This document shows positions 58,991 to 64,000 of a stretch of 64,000 bases of DNA, piece by piece; positions within the stretch are counted from its first letter, which is position 1; each line of letters opens with the position of its first letter. The DNA is from Leishmania mexicana MHOM/GT/2001/U1103 (taxonomy: Eukaryota; Euglenozoa; Kinetoplastea; Trypanosomatida; Trypanosomatidae). Below the pieces are notes generated by a model, which worked only from the letters and a program-made list of their open reading frames with translations, searched no databases and was not told where the DNA came from. The stretch covers positions 1 through 64,000 of the forward strand of contig NC_018322.1 of NCBI RefSeq assembly GCF_000234665.1, read 5' to 3'. Position numbers and translations under genes: made by a program.

Positions 58991-60034
58991 TTACACATAC
59001 GTCTTCTCACCTAACATTGAGTACGGGTTGTGACAAAAGCGCGAGCTGTAGCTCACGTCACTGCTGCTGCGCGGCAGGGATGAGTCCGAGGAGTCGCAGC
59101 CGCTCGGCCGAGGGACCGCCGCCGGGGAAGCACGCGAGTGCAACACTGCCGCCATGTCCCACTGCAAGCCACCGCAAGAGCGACTTGGCGTGTTTGCCAC
59201 AGACTCCTCGGAAGAAGAGATGAACTGGGGCACTTGTGATGGAGTAAACGACTCCAGCGACATCTTTCGCGTCACATTCATTATGTCTGCAGCATTAAGC
59301 GGCGCGACAGCCAAGCGAGAGGAACGCACAGAAGCGGTCGCCGGGCTGTTGGTGGCAAATTCGGTGGGGATGTTGTGGTAACGAGTAGCGTTCATGCGGT
59401 GCCTCTTTGACTTGACGGCGTCGTTGATCAGCTTCCCCATCAGCGGGATGCCACGGCACTGGTGGAAGGCACAGGTGTTGTGCACCGCAAGCAGCGCAGC
59501 CTCTGCAGCGCCTTGCTCGGAAAAGGTGATGAAGACGATGCGGCGGCGCTCCGTCGCGTCGATCAGTGGGGCTGTGTCATTGTGCATCGTCACCTTCCTC
59601 ACAGAGCCGTAGGGGCTCACAAGATGGACCAGGTCCTCCTCCGTCACCTCCAGCGGCACGTTGCGCAGGAACAGCTTGTTCATCCTCAGCCGCTCCTGCC
59701 CAGCTGGCGTGTCGTCGTGCTGCTGCTTCGCCCACTGCACAGACACCGTCTTGCCCAGCAGCGGCATCCCGTGGGCATCACGCATCGCGCGCAGCGCCTC
59801 CTCGTGCTCCTCGTAGCGCACAAACGCCGTTCCAAGGCTCTGGCCACTGTAGATGTCGCGCATCACCATCGACGAGGTGATGTTGCCGAAGGCGGAGAAG
59901 ATCTCGCGCAGACGGTTGTCGTCCACCTCGCGGGGCAGGTAGCGGACGAAGAGGTTCGTGCTGCTCGGCGTGTAGAACTGCATCTGCGTAGGGCAGCGGG
60001 ACGAGCCCATGACAAGCACGGGGCTGTTCTGCAT
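58991..60034 (-). CDS. Two-RRM RNA-binding protein
   Basis: A 347-residue protein from ATG at 60034. RRM1 spans about 27-102 with RNP2 LFVRYL (28-33) and RNP1 GTAFVRYE (68-75). RRM2 spans about 120-205 with RNP2 LFLRNV (121-126) and RNP1-like RRIVFITF (164-171). The linker of about 17 residues is polar. The C-terminal 135 residues are Ser/Thr/Asn-rich with phosphorylation-prone serine runs (SSSEES, SSDSSLPRSSSD) and no recognised motif. Tandem RRM proteins with Ser-rich tails are the typical post-transcriptional regulators of trypanosomatid mRNAs. A specific orthologue is not claimed. A strong splice-acceptor layout lies just upstream, and the downstream region is unusually long. Confidence 0.93.
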   Translation of the reverse strand: MQNSPVLVMGSSRCPTQMQFYTPSSTNLFVRYLPREVDDNRLREIFSAFGNITSSMVMRDIYSGQSLGTAFVRYEEHEEALRAMRDAHGMPLLGKTVSVQWAKQQHDDTPAGQERLRMNKLFLRNVPLEVTEEDLVHLVSPYGSVRKVTMHNDTAPLIDATERRRIVFITFSEQGAAEAALLAVHNTCAFHQCRGIPLMGKLINDAVKSKRHRMNATRYHNIPTEFATNSPATASVRSSRLAVAPLNAADIMNVTRKMSLESFTPSQVPQFISSSEESVANTPSRSCGGLQWDMAAVLHSRASPAAVPRPSGCDSSDSSLPRSSSDVSYSSRFCHNPYSMLGEKTYV

Positions 60035-60069
60035 GGTGGGTGGTCAGGTTTGGTGCGTGAAGGTGTACC

Positions 60070-60108
60070 CTGTGCGCAAGAAGGGGAGATGAAGCGGAGA
60101 AGAGAAAT
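60070..60108 (-). promoter_or_regulatory. Predicted trans-splice acceptor for two-RRM gene
   Basis: On the coding strand a long pyrimidine tract (TTTCTCTTCTCC, then TTCATCTCCCCTTCTT) is followed by GCGCACAG, with AG read from plus-strand CT at 60070-60071. This would give a 5' UTR of about 36 bases. It is the clearest acceptor in the window. Prediction only. Confidence 0.6.
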
Positions 60109-62472
60109 GGGTGAGTAAGCAAACAGAGCCGCAGATCTCAGAAACAAAGAAGTACAAAAGAAGAGGTGGGAAGTTACTCGAAATCACTGTTGAGTAGCTC
60201 AAAAAAAAAGAGGAGTTCGTGAGGCACAAATGCGCAGACGTGCGCCAGCACAAGCGCAGGAGGGAGGACGCGACGAAAGAAAAATGAAAGGGAATAAGAG
60301 AAAAAAAAATCCCAGGGTCAATAAAGTGTTTGAAACCCCCAAAAAAAAGAAAACGGAAAACACAGAGAAGCCTGAGAGGAATCGTGAAAGTACAAGAATG
60401 AGAAAGGGAAGAAACTGCAGACGTTGTACGCAACAGCAATGCGTGCACAAAAAAAAAACGGAAAAGACGCACAGGCACAAAGTAAATACAGAAGAATAAG
60501 GGAGGAAAACGTGGAGACACCTGAAAGAGTGAGTGCCACAGAAATAAAAGTGTGGTTGAGCCCCTCCCCTCCTGCGCGAGAAACTTTAAAAAGGCACAAG
60601 TGAAGTGTCGAAAAAAAGTGACAGCAGGTTAGAAGAGCGCAGACAGACAGAGGGAGGGAGGGAGAGAGAAAACTATATAGCGAGAGAAACAAGCGAGTAA
60701 GAGCGCACGAGCAGGACAAACCGAATTCTCAGCAAGATACAGCGGAGCACACGCCAGGGAGAGGGTGAGAGGTGATATCTGTCAGAACCACTCAAGAAAC
60801 CAAGTAGCAAGCGAGAAGGTAGAGGGGATGAGAAAAAAGAATACGTATACACATATATCAACGCTAGATGGAGAGGGAGTACACAGGCACGGGACAAAAA
60901 AAAGAAGAAAATAATCTCGGTGCGAAGACTACCGGGTACGAATGAATGATAATGTCGTGTGATGCCGCGAAAACCCCAGTAGCCTAACGAAGGGGGAAAA
61001 AACCGGTGAAGTAAAAGATGAAGATACCGTCGAGAGAGCCAATACGAACAAAAAACTGCACCAGCACAGAAAACCAACGACTGTCTTGGGGGGTAAAGAG
61101 GGGAGAGAAGGAGAGAGGGAAGCGCGAAAAAAAGGGCAGAAAGAAGGGCGATGTGTACTTGCTTTCGGTTTTGGTTATCAGCGCTTTTCGTGTTTCCGTG
61201 TCTGTTTTCCGTTTCTTTTTGTGTTGTCCTTTTTGCTTCGTAAACGGGGAAAAACGACAGGCAGAGGGGGAGAGAGAAGGGAAGATACACAGATGTGTGA
61301 AGAGGAGGGGGGGCGAAGGATGAGTGATTTCGGGTATACGTCTTTACGACACAAAACAAAAAAATGGGGCACGAGAACGCACAGAGCCACAGCCAAAACG
61401 AAACTGAAAACAGAAAAAAAAATAAAAAGAAAAAAGAAACGAAGGTGTGACGAAGGTCTCAGCAAGAAAAAGAGAACGGGTCCTCATAACAGAAGAACGC
61501 GCCCGAGGGAGGGGGATGGGGGAGGGGGGAGCAACAAAAAAAAAGAACGGAAGAAAATAGCCAAAGTGGAAGAGAAGGAGAAACAAAAAGATAAACGCAA
61601 AGAAACACCGGAAAAGGGGGCGACGTGTAACAAATGCCGATCGGAGAGATCACGGAAGTGCGGGTCGGAATGGCGGAGAGAGAGAAAGGGGGGCAGGGGA
61701 GAGGGAAAACACGAAGAAACGAAAAACGAAATGAGAAGAGTTCGAAAGCAGGCAAACCAAAAAAAGGCGCTGTTTGAAAAAGAGTGAGAGAGTGAGGAGA
61801 GAAAAACGCACAAATAATACGCGTTACCGGAGACGCCGCGAGAGAGAGAGAGAACAGAGGTTATCGATCGTCAGTTCGATGTCTTTCGCTGTTCGTCCTC
61901 CCTCCTCTGTGATGAGGAGTTGAGCTCGTTGTGATCCCTCTCACCGTTTCAGAACGCGGTATCCGTCTCCTCCTGAGTTTACTTTCCTCTTCAGGCCTTT
62001 TTGTTTGGTTGGTTCGTCGCTCCTCCTGCGTCCGTTGATTTATGTCCCGTTTGATCACCGTTCAATTCTTTGTTTTTTTTTTCGCTATTCGCTCTGCTCA
62101 GCGGACGCTGTCTCGTCTGATGTCGTCCTCTCCCCTGTTTAAGCCGTCGCTGTCAATTGCCTTCTGCTATGAGTTCTTACGAGCGTCGAAGGTGCGAAAG
62201 ATCCAGGAGGCACGCAAAATAGCAACAGCAGGTCGACAAAGTGAGTTGTTGGCTGTTGTGTGGCACTGGAACACGGCGAGACACAACAACGACGGGACAG
62301 AGCCGGTGAGGAGAAGGGCAGCGGAGGGCTGGGAAAGAGAATCAACAAGCATCAACGCACTCGATGACACCGGAGGGGGAAAAGATGCGGCGAGAGAGAA
62401 CTGAGAAGGGAAGCACTGAATGGAGGGAGGGAGTGGATAAAGGAGATAGAGAAGGGCCAAGTTGCTTGCAGG

Positions 62473-62486
62473 ATATATATATATAT
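62473..62486. repeat. (AT)7 microsatellite followed by T run
   Basis: A tract of alternating A and T ending in TTTTT. It lies in gene-free sequence; no function is implied. Confidence 0.9.
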
Positions 62487-64000
62487 TTTTGGTGGCGCAA
62501 ACATTAGGGAAATGAGAGGTGGTGTGGCCGTGCAAGTGAAAGGCGCCACACGCACCGAAGAATAGAGTGCGAGAGAGTTGAGTGTTAACACACACGCAAG
62601 ACGAGAGAAAGAGGAGGTGAAGGTGAAGGTGTCTGTCTGTCTGTGTGCGCGAATAGAAAGAGATCTGGCTGAAGATGAAGCGCATACCGTCGATGAGAGG
62701 TAAGTGATTCACGCTCATGCCTGATTCGGTTTTCGCTTGCGCGACTCGTCAAGAAGGGGAATAAGGGAACAAGTGACCCTGTGGCGCAGCAAAGACGTGC
62801 CATCGAGGCGATATGCACGTGCGCCATTCACGTGGATATAGATGTTCGACAAGTCACAGGCGGTGTGAACAGTGCTGTTGCACGAGACTGTATCCTTGCA
62901 AAGGGCGCTCTGTGCGTGAGTTGTCAGCTTCGCATTCCCATGATTTTGTGTCGCGTGATTTCAATGCCTGTGGGCATCCGAACGAATATAAAGAACAGAA
63001 TGTGGTGGGTACGCGCCCGCACGTGACATCAAACGTACTGCAAGGAAACAGACACGCGCACAAGTCCAGGGGCTCTACAAAGATCACATGTCACTCGAGC
63101 CGCTACTGCTGAAACTCTCTCTTCCTGCGCGGAGAAGGCCGAGGCAGGGGGAGAGGAAGGAAGCATAGCACATCGCTTCCTCGCTGCCGGTAAAACAGCG
63201 CTCTCGTCTGCCCAAAACCGTCGTCCGCATGCAACCCTCTACGGTGATGCAGACAGCGACACGGGTGTGTGAGACGGAAGAGCACAGCGGAGATATCAGG
63301 GTGGGGCATATACATATAAAACAAAAGGCAGAAACTCCACCACACGTTTGGAGGAAAAAAGGTACGGAGACGCTAGCAGCCGCGAACGAGGGACCACAGA
63401 GAAGCGCCGCACTGCTGTGGCAACGTGTCGAACACAGAGGTCCAAGCAGTGAGCAGTGACTCAAAGCGAGAACGCTCAGGGAACATGAAGAAAAACGAAG
63501 AACAGAGGCAGAAGCAAAAATAAAGGGGGCAAAACAATGTGGCGCCCGTGTATACCGAGGCACGTCGCTCTCGGCATACATAGCCCGCAAGCAAACACAC
63601 ACAACCTGCTCGTGCCGAGCTGCATCTGCGTGCACAAAAACATACCCGCACGCATCGCAGAAAACAACTCAGGGGACGGACAGGAGAGAAACGATAGACA
63701 AGCGCACACTAAAAAAAAAGAAGGGCAGAGGAGGGGCGTGAGAGGGGGGTACAAAATTTAATCACGTGCAAACTCGGGAGGGAGGGAGGGAGGAGAGGGA
63801 AGAGCGAGAAGAATCAAAGAGAGACGCAGACACGCACTAACAAAAAACAGAGAGGGAGAGGGAGAGCAACACATAGATATACGGGTAACGATGCAATGAC
63901 GAAAGCGAGCTCGCACACGAATATGTATTTGACAAGTAGAGACGAAAGAAAACAATAAAATAAGACGAGAGGGCCCTTTTTTTCCTTGTTCTTCAAATAG

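Larger units (their letters stand above)
60035..64000. other. 4-kb gene-free region to the end of the window
   Basis: Strongly purine-rich on plus with many A runs (for example 60301-60309, 60446-60455, 61410-61420). It is interrupted by pyrimidine-rich plus-strand blocks at 61160-61245 and 61861-62170. An (AT)7 tract lies at 62473-62486. No frame has coding character. It must contain the two-RRM leader and probably the 3' UTR of a gene beyond 64000, because no start of a further minus-strand gene is seen. Confidence 0.5.

Noticed and set aside
60673..61359. 228-codon minus-strand frame upstream of the two-RRM gene
   Set aside because: A translation of pyrimidine-rich spacer (Phe, Leu, Ser, Pro); no conserved features.
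61086..61787. 233-codon plus-strand frame rich in Lys, Arg, Glu and Gly
   Set aside because: It is a direct translation of GA-rich low-complexity spacer; there is no real protein sequence signal.
1..64000. CRISPR arrays, bacterial operons, insertion sequences, or a viral/prophage region
   Set aside because: The window is a eukaryotic chromosome end with trypanosomatid gene organisation; no direct-repeat arrays with spacers, transposase or viral genes were seen.

Overview
The window is the left end of a trypanosomatid chromosome, almost certainly Leishmania or a very close relative. It starts in telomeric CCCTAA repeats. After about 1.1 kb of subtelomere, every gene I can support (18) lies on the minus strand. 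No introns are needed, and spacers are purine-rich on the plus strand, meaning pyrimidine-rich on the coding strand, as expected for trans-splicing. Together these say that one polycistronic unit enters from beyond 64000 and runs leftwards into the telomere. From memory, a diphosphomevalonate decarboxylase next to the telomere, then alpha-glucosidase II and protein phosphatase 5, matches the start of Leishmania chromosome 18. I could not check this, and I do not assign a species.

Layout, left to right (all genes minus): telomere and subtelomere (1-1305); PPR protein (1306-4314); coiled-coil orphan (4777-5589); diphosphomevalonate decarboxylase (6352-7503); RRM-like protein (8260-9297); Spinster-like MFS transporter (9710-11326); SPO22/ZIP4-like helical-repeat protein (12196-15120); small membrane protein (15916-16389); GC-rich retroposon-like block (about 17085-18250); ten-module zinc-finger protein (18501-20675); NDUFA9-like complex I subunit (21797-23236); glucosidase II alpha (24597-27035); degenerate PNKP-like phosphatase fold (27825-29183); very long TMCO4/DUF726 protein (29686-34158); ARL2BP/BART protein (35653-36036); CNNM-like protein A (37035-39155); a second retroposon-like block (about 39951-40480); CNNM-like protein B (41296-43530); PP5 phosphatase (45873-47282); DAGL-like lipase (48105-50222); an 8.8 kb gene-free stretch with a third retroposon-like block (about 55970-56440); a two-RRM protein (58991-60034); and 4 kb of gene-free low-complexity sequence to the end.

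The genes do not form a pathway, which is normal for trypanosomatid polycistrons. Small themes are isoprenoid synthesis (MVD), mitochondrial function (PPR, NDUFA9, possibly the small membrane protein), ER glycoprotein quality control (glucosidase II), lipid hydrolases (DAGL-like, TMCO4-like) and divalent-cation membrane proteins (two CNNMs). No gene-level promoters are expected. Expression should be set by trans-splice sites, UTRs and RNA-binding proteins, which makes the long UTR-like gaps and retroposon-derived blocks the most likely regulatory elements.

Start sites are the first in-frame ATG, because several of the longest frames begin at GTG or TTG, which trypanosomatids do not normally use. 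One exception is glucosidase II, where a downstream ATG with a signal peptide was preferred.
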